Assembly: GCF_026790065.1 (NCBI RefSeq)
Contig: NZ_JALAMO010000007.1
Location: 432,829 to 496,828 of the forward strand
Length of the DNA stretch: 64,000 nt
Direction of reading: 5' to 3'
From: Bacillus sp. N13C7
GTDB taxonomy: Bacteria > Bacillota > Bacilli > Bacillales > Bacillaceae
The notes beneath the pieces were generated by a model, which was not told the origin of the DNA, searched no databases, and worked only from the letters and a program-made list of their open reading frames with translations. Both the position numbers and the translations under genes were made by a program. Of the stretch, positions 63,553 through 64,000 are shown in pieces; the first letter of the stretch is position 1, and the number at the start of each line of letters is the position of its first letter.

Positions 63553-63774
63553 TGTAGTTCCTCCTTTGTTTATTGTTGGTTACATTATTCGCATACCCCG
63601 CTAGCTTCTTCTATAATCTCAATATTGTTAAAATAGGAAAAAAATGGTACACCAGTTTAACCGTGCTGTAAAAAAAGAAGCAAAAAGAGGCTCTTAAGCG
63701 TATTATTGGTATCGGCTGAGAGGAATGTGAGATAATATAGACGCTTACATTTCAGTGAAAGGGTGGATGTTCAA

Positions 63775-64000
63775 GTGCCAACAAGTTTAAAAGATACTGT
63801 AAAGCTACATAACGGAGTTGAAATGCCGTGGTTCGGTCTTGGTGTTTTTAAAGTAGAAAACGGAAGTGAAGCGACTGAATCTGTGAAAGCGGCGATTAAA
63901 AACGGCTACCGCAGCATTGATACAGCAGCTGTCTACAAAAATGAGGAAGGCGTTGGCATCGGAATCAAGGAATCCGGTGTGGCAAGAGAAGAGCTCTTCA
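63775..64000 (+). CDS. yvgN: Aldo-keto reductase YvgN, N-terminal part
   Basis: The gene runs past the end of the window; 75 codons are visible. The sequence begins MPTSLKDTVKLHNGVEMPWF with the family segment GLGVFKVENG. The conserved catalytic region SIDTAAVYKNEEGVG holds the Asp and Tyr of the tetrad. Aldo-keto reductases of this type reduce methylglyoxal and other aldehydes with NADPH, the role reported for YvgN. GTG at 63775 follows AAAGGGTGG at good spacing. Confidence 0.93.
   Translation, partial: MPTSLKDTVKLHNGVEMPWFGLGVFKVENGSEATESVKAAIKNGYRSIDTAAVYKNEEGVGIGIKESGVAREELF

Overview
The window is a chromosomal segment of a member of the Bacillus subtilis group (B. subtilis or a close sister species such as B. 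spizizenii, B. vallismortis or B. mojavensis). Gene content, gene order and protein lengths follow the yvfS-to-yvgN stretch of B. subtilis 168 as I remember it, read in the reverse direction of the 168 map. The assignment rests on recognising the proteins; no database search was possible. Promoters, ribosome binding sites and terminators are typical of low-GC Firmicutes. I see no phage, IS element, CRISPR array or tRNA gene.

Layout. 1-2134: end of an ABC exporter permease and a two-component system (yvfS-yvfT-yvfU), with a single-base frameshift in both the kinase and the regulator. 2159-5262: lutABC lactate utilisation operon. 5335-11213: yvbX (GH18), a T-box-controlled amino-acid permease yvbW, exporter yvbV, LysR regulator yvbU and luciferase-like yvbT. 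11263-13949: araR/araE with paired AraR operators. 14117-21503: the cggR-gapA-pgk-tpiA-pgm-eno glycolytic operon. 21510-25421: yvbK, yvbJ, yvbI and yvbH (acetyltransferase, two zinc-ribbon membrane proteins, PH-domain protein). 25510-34119: two tandem osmoprotectant ABC transporters, opuC and opuB, each behind a divergent GbsR-type regulator. 34122-37226: a decayed chemoreceptor (yvaQ), catR, three small XRE-type regulators and a hydrolase. 37308-42037: secG-est-rnr, smpB and ssrA (tmRNA). 42173-46997: yvaG, yvaC, azoR2 and iolU. 47155-52506: csoR, copZ-copA and cadA, for copper and zinc/cadmium homeostasis. 52626-64000: bdbD-bdbC, yvgT, helD, cysJI, nhaK, yvgO and the start of yvgN.

The loci are mostly independent housekeeping and stress modules. 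Clear regulatory logic can be read for AraR (three boxes), CggR (tandem direct repeat), CsoR (one canonical and one additional candidate box), CzrA-like control of cadA, a leucine-type T-box for yvbW, an MhqR-like box for azoR2 and shared sequence in front of both opu operons.

Most notable are differences from the 168 layout as I recall it. The sdpABC-IR cannibalism locus that separates opuC and opuB in 168 is absent, leaving a clean tandem duplication of about 4.28 kb. yvbG and yvaFED appear to be missing. yvaQ is reduced to a short remnant. yvfT and yvfU are both frameshifted. The copZ-copA gap holds a strong terminator followed by a second CsoR-like box. I found no convincing wholly new multi-gene system.
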